Positions 16,525-25,382 of a DNA stretch of 64,000 nt are shown one piece after another. Source of the stretch: an uncultured Pseudomonadota bacterium. Its GTDB lineage: Bacteria; Pseudomonadota; Gammaproteobacteria; Steroidobacterales; Steroidobacteraceae. The notes under the pieces were generated by a model. The model was not told the origin of the DNA and did not search any database. It was given only the letters and a program-made list of their open reading frames with translations. The translations under genes were made by a program, and so were the position numbers. Where the stretch lies: positions 124,001-188,000 of the forward strand of contig CAIPVV010000021.1 in NCBI GenBank assembly GCA_903868595.1, read 5' to 3'. Position 1 is the first letter of the stretch. Every line of letters starts with the position of its first letter.

Positions 16525-18381
16525 ATGAAGTCCACGTTTTCGGCCATAGCGGCCGTGCTGATGCTCGGTTTTTCGACGGCGGGCCTGACCGCCCAGGGAA
16601 CCGAAGAAGACACGATTTTCACGTCGTTTTGCGCCGCCTGCCACCAGGCGCAGCCCGGTGCCAAGGGCTCGCCGAACGAGCGGGCACCCACCCGCGACAC
16701 GCTGAAGAGCTTCACCGCCGAGGCCGTCTACAACGCCCTGGTGAACGGCAAGATGCAGGTGCAGGGCACGACCCTGAACGATGCCCAGAAGCGCCTGGTG
16801 TCCGAGTACGCCACCGGCAAGCGCATCGACCCCAAGGTCCTGGCCCTGGGCCCCGTGGTCGTCGTGAACCGCTGCAGCGTCGAGGAGCCGATGCGCGACC
16901 CGGCCAACGGCCCGAGCTGGAACGGCTTCGGCAACGGCGTGGCGGGCAACCGCTTCCAGCCGGCCGGCGCCGGCGGGCTTACTGCCGCCGACCTGCCGCG
17001 CCTGAAGCTCAAGTGGGCCTTCGGCTACGCCAACGTCTCCGCGGCCCGCGCGCAGCCCACCCTGGCCGGCGGGCGGCTGTTCGTCGCCAGCGAGAACAGC
17101 GAGGTGCACGCGCTGAACCCCAAGACCGGCTGCACGTACTGGAGCTTCAAGGCGGCCGCCGGCGTGCGCTCGGCCCTCTCGGTCGGGCCGTACCAGGACC
17201 CCAAGGGCAAGAAGGGCTACGCGGTGTACTTCGGCGACGGCCGTGCCAATGCCTATGCCGTGGATGCGCAGAGCGGCGTGCTCCTCTGGACGCGACGCGT
17301 CGATGAGCACCCGGCCGCGGCGATCACCGGTGCCCCGACGGTGCACGCGGGCCGGGTGTTCGTGCCCGTGCAAGGGCTGAACGAGGAAGGGCGCGGGGGG
17401 CGCGACGGCTACAGCTGCTGCAGCTTCCGCGGCAGCCTCTCGGCCCTGGATGCCAGCACCGGCCAGGTCCTGTGGAAGACCTACACCATCGATGAGTCCA
17501 AGCCGCGCGGCGTGAGCAAGACCGGCGTGCAGATGTACGGACCCGCCGGCGGGTCGATCTGGTCCTCCCCATCGGTCGACGCCAAGCGCCACCTGGTCTA
17601 CGCCGCCACCGGCAACGCCTACGCCGACCCGGCGCAGAAGATGACCAACGCCGTGGTCGCCTTTGACGAGCACAGCGGCGCCGTGAAGTGGTTCAAGCAG
17701 CTGCTGCCGGCCGACAACTGGGCCATGGGCTGCGAGGCGAAGAACCCGGACAATCCAGCCTGCCCGGAAACGCTTGGGCCGGACTTTGATTTCTCGGCAA
17801 CCCCGGCCGTCGTGAAGGTCGGCCATCGCGACCTGATCATCCTGCCGCAGAAGTCGGCCATCGCGTACGCGCTGGACCCGGACAAGCGGGGCGAGCTGGT
17901 GTGGCAGTTCAAGTTCGGCGAGGGCAGCGGCCTGGGCGGCCAGTGGGGCGGCGCCTATGACGCCAAGCAGGCCTACTTTGGGCTGGCGGACTTCCTGACC
18001 GAGCACCCGGGCGGCATGAACGCGGTGAACCTGTCCGACGGCAAGCCGGTCTGGCACATGCCGCCGCAGCCGATGCTGTGCGGCGAGAAACGCCCCGGCT
18101 GCGGCCCCGGCCAGGGTGGCGCGCTTACGGCGATCCCGGGTGCCGTGCTCAACGGCGCGCTGGATGGCGGCCTGCGCGCCTACTCCACGACCGACGGCAA
18201 GGTCCTGTGGATGTTCGACACCGGCAAGGAGTTCGCCACGGTCAATGGCGTGAAAGCCAAGGGCGGCAGCATGGACGGCAACGGTCCGATCGTGGCCGGT
18301 GGCATGGTCTATGTGAACTCCGGCTACGGCGGCCTGGTCGGCACGCCCGGCAACGTGCTGCTGGCGTTCGGTCCGGAGTGA
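16525..18381 (+). CDS. Cytochrome c / PQQ beta-propeller dehydrogenase (second copy), polyvinyl-alcohol-dehydrogenase-like
   Basis: 618 residues from ATG 16525. Signal peptide (1-24), CAACH heme motif at residues 36-40 with GKMQVQG carrying the likely axial Met, then an 8-bladed PQQ propeller (GNGVAGNRFQPAG, ALNPKTGCTYW, repeated D..TG..LW). A vicinal Cys pair occurs in YSCCSFRG, as in the paralogue at 10305-12227. A periplasmic quinohemoprotein, probably oxidising an alcohol or polymer and passing electrons through its own heme. It is a single-gene unit ending at a strong terminator. The upstream TATAAT is described separately. Confidence 0.82.
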   Translation: MKSTFSAIAAVLMLGFSTAGLTAQGTEEDTIFTSFCAACHQAQPGAKGSPNERAPTRDTLKSFTAEAVYNALVNGKMQVQGTTLNDAQKRLVSEYATGKRIDPKVLALGPVVVVNRCSVEEPMRDPANGPSWNGFGNGVAGNRFQPAGAGGLTAADLPRLKLKWAFGYANVSAARAQPTLAGGRLFVASENSEVHALNPKTGCTYWSFKAAAGVRSALSVGPYQDPKGKKGYAVYFGDGRANAYAVDAQSGVLLWTRRVDEHPAAAITGAPTVHAGRVFVPVQGLNEEGRGGRDGYSCCSFRGSLSALDASTGQVLWKTYTIDESKPRGVSKTGVQMYGPAGGSIWSSPSVDAKRHLVYAATGNAYADPAQKMTNAVVAFDEHSGAVKWFKQLLPADNWAMGCEAKNPDNPACPETLGPDFDFSATPAVVKVGHRDLIILPQKSAIAYALDPDKRGELVWQFKFGEGSGLGGQWGGAYDAKQAYFGLADFLTEHPGGMNAVNLSDGKPVWHMPPQPMLCGEKRPGCGPGQGGALTAIPGAVLNGALDGGLRAYSTTDGKVLWMFDTGKEFATVNGVKAKGGSMDGNGPIVAGGMVYVNSGYGGLVGTPGNVLLAFGPE

Positions 18382-18413
18382 TCGTGCGCCGCGGTCGCGG
18401 CGCAAGGCATGAC

Positions 18414-18446
18414 AAAGGGGGCTGCGTCATCGCAGCCCCCTTTTTT
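18414..18446 (+). terminator. Rho-independent terminator
   Basis: Perfect 10-bp stem GGGGGCTGCG (18417-18426) / CGCAGCCCCC (18431-18440) with loop TCAT, followed by six T (18441-18446). It ends the PQQ/cytochrome gene on the plus strand. The convergent aldo/keto reductase gene stops immediately beyond at 18447, and the short A run 18414-18416 may let it work weakly in the other direction. Confidence 0.9.
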
Positions 18447-19391
18447 CTATATCGTTGCCCAGAGATCCTCGATGCGCGTGCGCATCGCCGCATCCGGCAG
18501 GCGGCCGCGGCCCGCCCGCTGGTTGTCCTCCAGGTACTGCATGATCGTGGTACCCGGAATGACCGCCGTCACCGCCGGATGCGAGAGGTTGTACTTGAGC
18601 AGCAGCTGCGCCCAGCTGCTCGCATCGACCTCCGCGGCCCATGCGGGCAAGGGCTTGTTGGCGAGTTTGGGCATGAACGTGCCGCGGCGGCCACCCAGCG
18701 GCATGTTGATGAGAACGGCCACGCCCTTCTCCTGCGCCGTGGGCAGCACGTCCTTGGCCGAGCTGCGATCCTCGATGGAGTAGTTGACCTGGATGAAGTC
18801 CAGCGAGTGCTTCTTCATCGCCTCCACCAGCAGCGCGTGCTGCGGCTCGAACGAGGTGGTGGCGCCGATGTAGCGGATCTTCCGGGCCTGCTTGTACTCG
18901 CGCAGCACCGGCAGCAGTTCCTCCAGGCCGAAGAAGTTGTGGATCTCGTACAGGTCGATGCGATCCGTGCGCAGCCGCTTGAAGGCCTCATCGACCACGG
19001 CCTTCGGGTTGGAGAGGTCCCCGGCCAGCGGCGTCTTGGTGGAGAAGAACAGCTTGTCGCGGTTGCCCAGTTCCTCCACGAGTTGCCCGATGACCTCCTC
19101 CGAGTGGCCATAGGCCCGGGCGGTATCCACGATCTTGCCGCCCAGCAGCGGCAAGTTCTTCAGCACCTCCTTGCGCGTCGCGATCTCATCGGCCGCGGTC
19201 ACATCGAAGGCATTGGTGCCAATGCCGACGACCGGCAGCTTCTCGCCCGTGGAGGGAACCGTGCGCAGGATCGGCGCCAGCGAATCCGCAGCCAGGGCCT
19301 CAAGGTTGCCAAGGGCGCCGGCCACGCCCAGGACGATGGCGCCCTTCACGACCGAACGCCGGGAAACTGATTTGTCCGAACGCGAATTCAT
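18447..19391 (-). CDS. Tat-exported aldo/keto reductase
   Basis: 314 residues from ATG 19391, preceded by AGAGGGGG six bases upstream. The Tat signal SRRSVVKGAIVLG spans residues 10-22, with likely cleavage near residue 35. The AKR barrel shows the catalytic tetrad Asp89 (VDTARAYG), Tyr94, Lys119 (FSTKT) and His151 (YEIHNFF). AKRs reduce carbonyls with NADPH, and a Tat-exported AKR implies export with bound cofactor. It is convergent with the PQQ gene and shares its terminator region. Substrate unknown. Confidence 0.87.
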   Translation of the reverse strand: MNSRSDKSVSRRSVVKGAIVLGVAGALGNLEALAADSLAPILRTVPSTGEKLPVVGIGTNAFDVTAADEIATRKEVLKNLPLLGGKIVDTARAYGHSEEVIGQLVEELGNRDKLFFSTKTPLAGDLSNPKAVVDEAFKRLRTDRIDLYEIHNFFGLEELLPVLREYKQARKIRYIGATTSFEPQHALLVEAMKKHSLDFIQVNYSIEDRSSAKDVLPTAQEKGVAVLINMPLGGRRGTFMPKLANKPLPAWAAEVDASSWAQLLLKYNLSHPAVTAVIPGTTIMQYLEDNQRAGRGRLPDAAMRTRIEDLWATI

Positions 19392-19902
19392 GTGACCCCC
19401 TCTTTCCACGATTGGTCGGCGCCGCGCATCTGCTGCGCTTTGCGTAGTTGTACTGCGGCGTCAGGGGTTTGTCGAACCGGCCGTCTTTCGCGCCGAATTT
19501 TCGAGCAAACTTGTCGTTGTCGTATCAACGGGCAGGACGATCCTGGACTTCGAGAAGTCCAGCCGGGATTTTCAATTGCTGCACCAGGCGAGAATCGGCG
19601 GAGAGGTGCGGCACGGAGAGCGTGCGCTTGCGCAGTGGCCGCATCAGCGCGCCGACCCGGGAGCACGCCATCAGCCTGCTGCTGTTTCTCCAAGACGGTG
19701 TGCGCCCGAGGCTGCGCCCGCGGACCGTGCTGCAAAGTGCGCAGCACCTCTTTGCCGAGACCGATGCCGACCGCACGGCCCGCAAAGACCGCATGGACTA
19801 GGCGTTGGGCTCGCTGCGCGCCGGCGAGACGGCCACCCTGAAGCGCCTCTGCCTGATGAAGCTGCGCGATGGGCGTCTCTGCGCGTTCCGCGCTGCCGCC
19901 GG
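19392..19902 (+). pseudogene. Intergenic stretch with a degenerate plus-strand reading frame
   Basis: A plus-strand frame runs from about 19448 to the stop at 19904, broken by one in-frame TAG at 19799. Its second half (ISLLLFLQDGVRPRLRP, LFAETDAD, then ETATLKRLCLMKLRDG) looks protein-like with helical spacing, but no family is recognised and no ribosome site is evident. It may be a broken gene; otherwise I see nothing in this interval. Confidence 0.25.
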
Positions 19903-21645
19903 CTAGTTTGCAGGCGCTGCCTCCATCGTATGCAGCAGCTCGATGAGCCGGCGCGTATTGCCGTAGCGATCCACCATCACCAGCGTGTTGCTGCCCGGCA
20001 CTGTCGCCAGGTGCGCCTGCTGCGGCATGAGCGGTCGCAGCGCGGGCACCACCTTCACGGCCTCCAGGTGGTCCAGCGGCACCAGGCGCGTGACCCATTC
20101 ATCCTCGGCAATCGATGCATCGTCGCGGCTGACGGTCGGCAAGGTGTAGCTGCGGATTTGCGCCTCGGGAACCACGTTCACCACGCCGTCCAGCGTGACG
20201 GCTGCCAGCCCATTGTTGCGCAGGACCGTGAGCAGCAGTGGATAGGTCAGCGCGCTGGGCTCCAGCGTGCCCAGGCGGATTTGCGCCGGCGCCTGCTTGT
20301 CGATGAGAAAACGCTTGCCAGTGCTGCGACCCACCTGGTCCAGCACGCCCTGCAGCGCCACCACCGGCGCACCGGCCAATAGCCCGTTGCCGGGGGCGAT
20401 GCCGGGACCCGGCGGCGGCAGCGGGCGACCCTTCGGCCACAGCAACCACATCCGGCCCTGCTGGCGCATGTTGCCGGCCCTCTCGCCCGCCTCGGCGCCC
20501 AGGCCCCAGAACAGGTCGGCGCGCACGACGCCGCGGATCGCGCCGCCGGTGTCCTGCGCCATCACCAGTCGCTGCAGCGGTGCCGTCGAGCCAGGCTGCG
20601 TGGTCGAGAGAAACAGCGGTGCGCCCAGCGGCAGGTTGCGCGCATCCACGGCTACTGATCGGCCCGCGCTAAGCGGCACGCCCAGCGCCCCCTTAGGTCC
20701 GATGCTGGGGTCGGCGAGCCTCTCCTCCCGGAAGAACACGACGCTGGGATTGGCGTTCAGCACTTCCTGCAGTCGCTCCGGGTGCTGCGCGAGCCACTGG
20801 CGCAGCCCCGGCGCCGTCGCCTGCGCGACGGTGAGTTCTCCCTTCTGCACGAGGTAGCGGCCGATCGCCTTGTAGGGCTGGCCGTTCTGGTCCGCGTAGG
20901 CCAGGCGGATCACTTCCCCCTCTGGCAGCTGGATGCGGCCGGAGCCCTGCACCTCCAGGAAGAACGCATCGATCGCATCCTCCACCCACACGATCGCCTT
21001 GCCGCGCAGCGACGGATTGTTCACCAGCTGCCCGCGGTCAAAGTACGGCAGTACCTTCTTGCCCTGTACGCGTGCGCGGACACGCTCGCCCTTCAGGCTG
21101 GGATAAAGATCCCCGAAATCCACGGTCAGCAGGTCATCCGGCACCGAGTGCAGCGGCGTGGTGTAGCGACCACCGGGCTTGCGCGCGCCACGCAGCAGGG
21201 GCTCGTAGTAGCCGGTGACCAGACCGGTTTCGCTGCGCTGACCCTTCTCATCGTCGTAGGCCACGCGCCAGGGCTCGAACTGCGACTCAAAGAACTGACG
21301 CGCCGCCACCGCGTCGCGCACGGGCGTCTTCAGCGCGAGCTCGCAGACCTGCTTCCAGTCCACGCGACCCTTGAGTGCCTCGCAGTCGGTGATGAACGCA
21401 CCCCAGGCCTGCGCCAGGTCATCCGTGCCCCAGCCTTCCAGCTGCGACCAGTCGGCGCGCTCGTAGCGCTGCGTTGCGGGCTGGGGAACCGCCGGCGGGA
21501 GCTGCGGCACCGTGGGCTTGGGCAGGGGCGCTGGCACCGGCGGCACGACGTGACCGGACGCCGCCGGCTTCTGCGCCTGCGGCGCACAGGCCGCCAGGAG
21601 GACTGCAGCGCAGAACAGCAGGCAAAGCAGGGGGCGGCGCGACAT
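19903..21645 (-). CDS. MltA murein transglycosylase fused to secretin N0/N1-like domains
   Basis: 580 residues. A lipoprotein signal (LLAAC, Cys20) and Pro-rich linker (30-57) precede an MltA catalytic domain (about 60-410), with TGYYEPLLRG, FFLEVQGSGRI and the 3D-domain AQDTGGAI carrying the expected catalytic Asp365. MltA cleaves murein glycan strands, producing 1,6-anhydroMurNAc ends. Residues about 425-578 are extra: LQGVLDQVGRSTGKRFLID, LLTVLRNNGL and TRLVPLDHLEAVKVVPALRPL match the N0 and N1 (NolW) domains of GspD/PilQ secretins, with no secretin pore. The reading frame is continuous. The HAD gene ends 69 bases upstream on the same strand. Confidence 0.85.
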   Translation of the reverse strand: MSRRPLLCLLFCAAVLLAACAPQAQKPAASGHVVPPVPAPLPKPTVPQLPPAVPQPATQRYERADWSQLEGWGTDDLAQAWGAFITDCEALKGRVDWKQVCELALKTPVRDAVAARQFFESQFEPWRVAYDDEKGQRSETGLVTGYYEPLLRGARKPGGRYTTPLHSVPDDLLTVDFGDLYPSLKGERVRARVQGKKVLPYFDRGQLVNNPSLRGKAIVWVEDAIDAFFLEVQGSGRIQLPEGEVIRLAYADQNGQPYKAIGRYLVQKGELTVAQATAPGLRQWLAQHPERLQEVLNANPSVVFFREERLADPSIGPKGALGVPLSAGRSVAVDARNLPLGAPLFLSTTQPGSTAPLQRLVMAQDTGGAIRGVVRADLFWGLGAEAGERAGNMRQQGRMWLLWPKGRPLPPPGPGIAPGNGLLAGAPVVALQGVLDQVGRSTGKRFLIDKQAPAQIRLGTLEPSALTYPLLLTVLRNNGLAAVTLDGVVNVVPEAQIRSYTLPTVSRDDASIAEDEWVTRLVPLDHLEAVKVVPALRPLMPQQAHLATVPGSNTLVMVDRYGNTRRLIELLHTMEAAPAN

Positions 21646-21714
21646 GGTGGTATCCGAAGGCTGGCGGCGGCCCTGCAGTGTGCACCAGGGCGCCGCCGAG
21701 CGGGACCCCTCGGG

Positions 21715-22578
21715 CTAGCGCGTCTGCTCCAGCAGCTGCAGCAGGCCCGCGGCGTTCTCCACGATGAGGGACGGCCGGGTCTTGGGCGGCAGTTGCGCGA
21801 GCATTTCCGCGGTATTGAGCCCCGTGGTGACCCCGACCGAGACCGCGCCAGCGGCGTTGGCCATGGCCATCTCCAGCTGCGGATCATCCCCCATGACGGT
21901 GATGTCCCGGATACCGCTGGCCTTGATCTTTAGGCGCCGCGCCGCGCTGCGCAGCGCATCGCGCGAGGGCTTGCCGAGCACGAGCACTCGCGCACCGGTC
22001 AGGGCCCGCAGCATGGCATTGATCGAGAAGGAGGCGCCGATCGCGCGTCCGTCGGAGGTGGCGAAGAACGGCACGTTGGAGGCGGTGGTCAGGATCGCGC
22101 CCTTCCAGATCGCGTGCGCCGCGGTCTCCAGGTCCGGCATCGTGAAGTCGCGGTACCAGCCTACGTACACCGCCTCGGCATCGGAGTTGCCGGTGCGGCT
22201 GTCGATCACCTCGATGCCCGCGTCCGCCAGCGGACGCCAGACGCCCTCGTTGCCGAGCACCAGTACGCGCTTGATGCCCTTGGCGAGGAAGTAGTCGGCC
22301 GCCGCCGAGGAGGGGGTCATCATCTCCTCGTCCTGCACGTCCAGCCCGGCCTTGCGCAGCTTCTCGGCGTAGCTCTGGGGCGAATGGATCGTGCCGTTGG
22401 TGAACACGCGGAACGGAATGTCCCACTGCCGCAGGCGCGCGATCAGCTCCGCTGATCCCGGCAGCAGCCGATGGCCGCCGACATTGCGATCCCCCAGCAC
22501 CAGGGTCCCGTCCAGGTCCATCACCAGCGCACGGGTCTTGGCCAGGCGCTCCAACATGTTTGCATCGGTCCCAGTCAC
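21715..22578 (-). CDS. HAD-IIA (NagD-like) phosphatase
   Basis: 287 residues from GTG 22578, which overlaps the carboxyltransferase stop (GTGA); ATG 22557 is an alternative. HAD motifs: I, VMDLDGTLVLG (Asp21, Asp23); II, FTNGT; III, LGKPS; IV, VMGDDPQLEM. The large C2 cap between motifs II and III marks subclass IIA (NagD, phosphoglycolate/p-nitrophenyl phosphatase type). It probably dephosphorylates a small phosphorylated metabolite. It is the last gene of the Tm-1/carboxylase operon, suggesting it acts on the pathway's product or removes a side product. Confidence 0.86.
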   Translation of the reverse strand: MTGTDANMLERLAKTRALVMDLDGTLVLGDRNVGGHRLLPGSAELIARLRQWDIPFRVFTNGTIHSPQSYAEKLRKAGLDVQDEEMMTPSSAAADYFLAKGIKRVLVLGNEGVWRPLADAGIEVIDSRTGNSDAEAVYVGWYRDFTMPDLETAAHAIWKGAILTTASNVPFFATSDGRAIGASFSINAMLRALTGARVLVLGKPSRDALRSAARRLKIKASGIRDITVMGDDPQLEMAMANAAGAVSVGVTTGLNTAEMLAQLPPKTRPSLIVENAAGLLQLLEQTR

Positions 22579-24050
22579 TTCACGGCGCTCCCTGCATGCA
22601 GCGCAAGGCGGAAACCCGGACGCTCCACGATGATATCGCGCGCCTCGGGGCGCGCTGCCAATTGCTTCAGCAGCGCCTGCAGCGGTGCCGCCTCGGGTGA
22701 ATAGCGCGCGCCGGACGGACCGGCTGCGAGCATCGCATCGACCTGCGCCGTCGGCATGACCGCTCGCAGCAGGAACTCCTCCTCGCTGCGGACCTTGCCA
22801 ATGCGCGCGCGAAGATCGGCCAGGGAGGCCACCGCGGGCTCGGCAGCAATCTCCCGCGCCCGCGGGCGATCCAGGATCGCCGCCTCCACGACCGGATCCA
22901 CCGGACGCGTTGGGCGGCCGAAGCGGCCCATGACGTAGCGGATGACCTGGTCGGAGACCTGTCCCCAGCGGCGCTGCCCGATCACGTTGAACAACGCCTG
23001 GCTGCAGACCATCTGTGGGAACGGCGTCACCATGATCGGCTGGCCCAGTTCCGCCCGCACCTGCTCGGTCTCGGCAATGACGTCGGCAAAGCGGTACTCA
23101 AGCTTCAACTCCTGCAGCTGCCGGCGAATCGTGGTGAGCACGCCGCCGGCTATCTGGTGGCGCAGGAAGCTCGCGTCATAGGCCTGCGGTGTCCCCGGCG
23201 GCAGCGACTCGACCACGGCCAGTCGCGACCAGTAGTCGGCGACCCGCGCCAGCAGCTTGTCGTCCACGTTGACGGTGTGCCCGAGCTCGCGCAGGTTGGC
23301 CACCATGCGCTGTGCCTCGGGCAGCGAGCTGCCTTCCCCGAGCGGGCCGATGCCCACGTGCACGGCGCTCACGCCGAGCTGCGAGGCAGCAAGGCTGGAG
23401 AGCGGCCCCAGGCCCACGGTGCAATGCGCATGGATCTCCAGGCGCTTGTTGCCGATGACGGACTTGATGGCCGGCACCAGGCGACGCGTGCGCTCCGGGG
23501 TGAGAATGCCCGCGGGATCCTTCAGGTAGAAGAGGTCGATGTTGGGCGACGGCGCGAGCTTGGCGGCGAAGTCCTGGTAGAACTGGTCATCGTGCAGGTC
23601 CGACAGCGTGAAGGTGAGCGCCGCCATGACTTCAGCGTCGCCCTCCTCCTTGGCAATGCGCGCGGCCTCCAGCACGGAGTCCACGTCATGCATCGGGTCC
23701 AGCATGATGAAGCGGCGGATGCCGTTGCGCTGCAGGTGCCGATAGACGAGCCGCATGAACTCTGGGTCGGACTGCTCCCAGGAAATGAAGCGCAGCCCCG
23801 TGGTGATCAGCTGCAGCGGGGTGCGCGGCATCGCTGCTCGGACGCGGCGGATGCGCTCCCACGGATCCTCGCGGAAATAGCGCACGGCCACCGCCATGTG
23901 GCTGGAGGACGTGAAATCGATGGTGCTGAAGCCGACGCGGTCCAGGAGCCCGGCGATCTCCAGGATCTGCGCGCTGCGCAGGCCCGTCGCCCCCCAGAGG
24001 CTCTGGTTGCCATCGCGGATGGAGACGTCGACAAGCTGGATGTCAGCCAC
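22575..24050 (-). CDS. Carboxyltransferase subunit of a biotin-dependent carboxylase (PycB/OadA-like)
   Basis: 491 residues from GTG 24050, overlapping the biotin carboxylase gene by 8 bases. An HMGL-like TIM barrel (5-270) is followed by a conserved carboxylase domain (about 290-480). Expected residues are present: Asp8 and RDGNQS (12-17), Lys177 in FYLKDPAGIL (carbamylated Lys of the active site) and the metal ligands His207/His209 in EIHAHC. The canonical HTHDTSG reads HAHCTVG, so the substrate pocket differs from pyruvate carboxylase or oxaloacetate decarboxylase. There is no C-terminal biotin domain; the carrier is separate (25383-25862). Acceptor substrate unknown. Confidence 0.85.
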   Translation of the reverse strand: MADIQLVDVSIRDGNQSLWGATGLRSAQILEIAGLLDRVGFSTIDFTSSSHMAVAVRYFREDPWERIRRVRAAMPRTPLQLITTGLRFISWEQSDPEFMRLVYRHLQRNGIRRFIMLDPMHDVDSVLEAARIAKEEGDAEVMAALTFTLSDLHDDQFYQDFAAKLAPSPNIDLFYLKDPAGILTPERTRRLVPAIKSVIGNKRLEIHAHCTVGLGPLSSLAASQLGVSAVHVGIGPLGEGSSLPEAQRMVANLRELGHTVNVDDKLLARVADYWSRLAVVESLPPGTPQAYDASFLRHQIAGGVLTTIRRQLQELKLEYRFADVIAETEQVRAELGQPIMVTPFPQMVCSQALFNVIGQRRWGQVSDQVIRYVMGRFGRPTRPVDPVVEAAILDRPRAREIAAEPAVASLADLRARIGKVRSEEEFLLRAVMPTAQVDAMLAAGPSGARYSPEAAPLQALLKQLAARPEARDIIVERPGFRLALHAGSAVK

Positions 24051-25380
24051 GGTTCAAGCCCTCGAAGAAACGGGTATCCACCGCGCCCGCCGCAAAACGC
24101 GGGTCGGCCATGATCCGCGCATGTAATCCGGCGGTGGTCTTCACACCTTCGATATGCAGGCTCCCCAGCGCCCTGGCCATCGCGGCCACCGCCGCCTCGC
24201 GCGTGGCGGCGTGCACGATGAGCTTGCCCATCAGCGAGTCGTAGTGCGGCGGGATGTGCCCACCGGACTCGATATGCGTATCCACGCGAATGCCCGCCCC
24301 GGCCGGCCAGGCCGCACGGGTCACCAGGCCCGGCGACGGCCGGAAGTCGGCATCCGGATCCTCGGCATTGATCCGCACCTCTATCGCATGGCCCGTGAAG
24401 GCCAGCGTGTCCTGCGTGAGCCCCAGCGGCAGCCCATCGGCGATGTTCAGCTGCTGCTCGACGATATCCACGCCCGTGATCGCCTCCGTCACCGGATGCT
24501 CAACCTGCACGCGGGCATTCATCTCCAGGAAATAGAACTCGAAGCTCTCCGCATCCATCAGGAACTCCACCGTGCCCGCGCCCCGGTACTTCAGGTGGCG
24601 CGTCAGCCGCACCGCGGCGTCGTGCAGCTTGGCGCGCTGTGCGGGCGGGATGCCGGGCGCTGGCGCCTCCTCAACGAGCTTCTGGAAGCGGCGCTGTATC
24701 GAGCAGTCGCGGTCCCCCAGGTGGATCGCATCGCGGCCGTCGCCCAGCACCTGCACTTCCACGTGCCGGCCCCGGGCGATGTAGCGCTCGATGTAGACGC
24801 GGGAGTCCCCGAAGGCAGCCTGTGCCTCCGCGCCGGCCAGCGCGACCTGCGCGTCCAGGTCCTGCGCGCGGTCCACGCGCTTCATGCCACGTCCACCGCC
24901 GCCGGAGACCGCCTTGATCAGCAGCGGATAACCGGTCTGCGTCGCGCGCGCGCGCGCTGCGGTCAGATCCTCCGCCTCGCCGCCGGGCACGACCGGAATC
25001 CCGGCCTCGATCGCCACGTGGCGCGCCTTGAGTTTATCGCCCACGGCATCCAGCTGCTCCGGCGTGGGGCCGACGAAGGTAATGCCCGCAGCGGCGAGCG
25101 CGCGGCCGAAGGCGGCGTTCTCCGACAGGAAGCCGTAACCCGGGTGCACGGCATCGGCTTGGGCGGCCCGGGCAGCGGCCACGACGCGGTCGATCGCAAG
25201 GTAGCTCTGCGCCGAGGGCGCGGGTCCCAGCACCACCACCTCATCGGCCGTGCGGGCCGCCAGAGAATCCCGGTCGGCCTCGGAAACGCCGAGGATCGTG
25301 CTCAGCCCCAGGCGACGGGCCGTGCGGATCACCCGCAGGGCGATTTCGCCGCGGTTGGCGATGAAGAGTCTGCGGATCAT
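24043..25380 (-). CDS. Biotin carboxylase subunit
   Basis: 445 residues from ATG 25380, where the family start MIRRLFIANRGEIALR begins. ATP-grasp hallmarks: HPGYGFLSEN, KAVSGGGGRGMK (glycine-rich loop), RDCSIQRRFQK and EMNARVQVEHPVTE, covering the biotin-carboxylating active site. It carboxylates biotin on the carrier protein using ATP and bicarbonate. It begins 2 bases after the carrier gene ends and overlaps the carboxyltransferase, so the three subunits are translated together. It resembles AccC, but the carboxyltransferase neighbour is not AccA/AccD, so acetyl-CoA is not the likely acceptor. Confidence 0.9.
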   Translation of the reverse strand: MIRRLFIANRGEIALRVIRTARRLGLSTILGVSEADRDSLAARTADEVVVLGPAPSAQSYLAIDRVVAAARAAQADAVHPGYGFLSENAAFGRALAAAGITFVGPTPEQLDAVGDKLKARHVAIEAGIPVVPGGEAEDLTAARARATQTGYPLLIKAVSGGGGRGMKRVDRAQDLDAQVALAGAEAQAAFGDSRVYIERYIARGRHVEVQVLGDGRDAIHLGDRDCSIQRRFQKLVEEAPAPGIPPAQRAKLHDAAVRLTRHLKYRGAGTVEFLMDAESFEFYFLEMNARVQVEHPVTEAITGVDIVEQQLNIADGLPLGLTQDTLAFTGHAIEVRINAEDPDADFRPSPGLVTRAAWPAGAGIRVDTHIESGGHIPPHYDSLMGKLIVHAATREAAVAAMARALGSLHIEGVKTTAGLHARIMADPRFAAGAVDTRFFEGLNRG

Positions 25381-25382
25381 GC

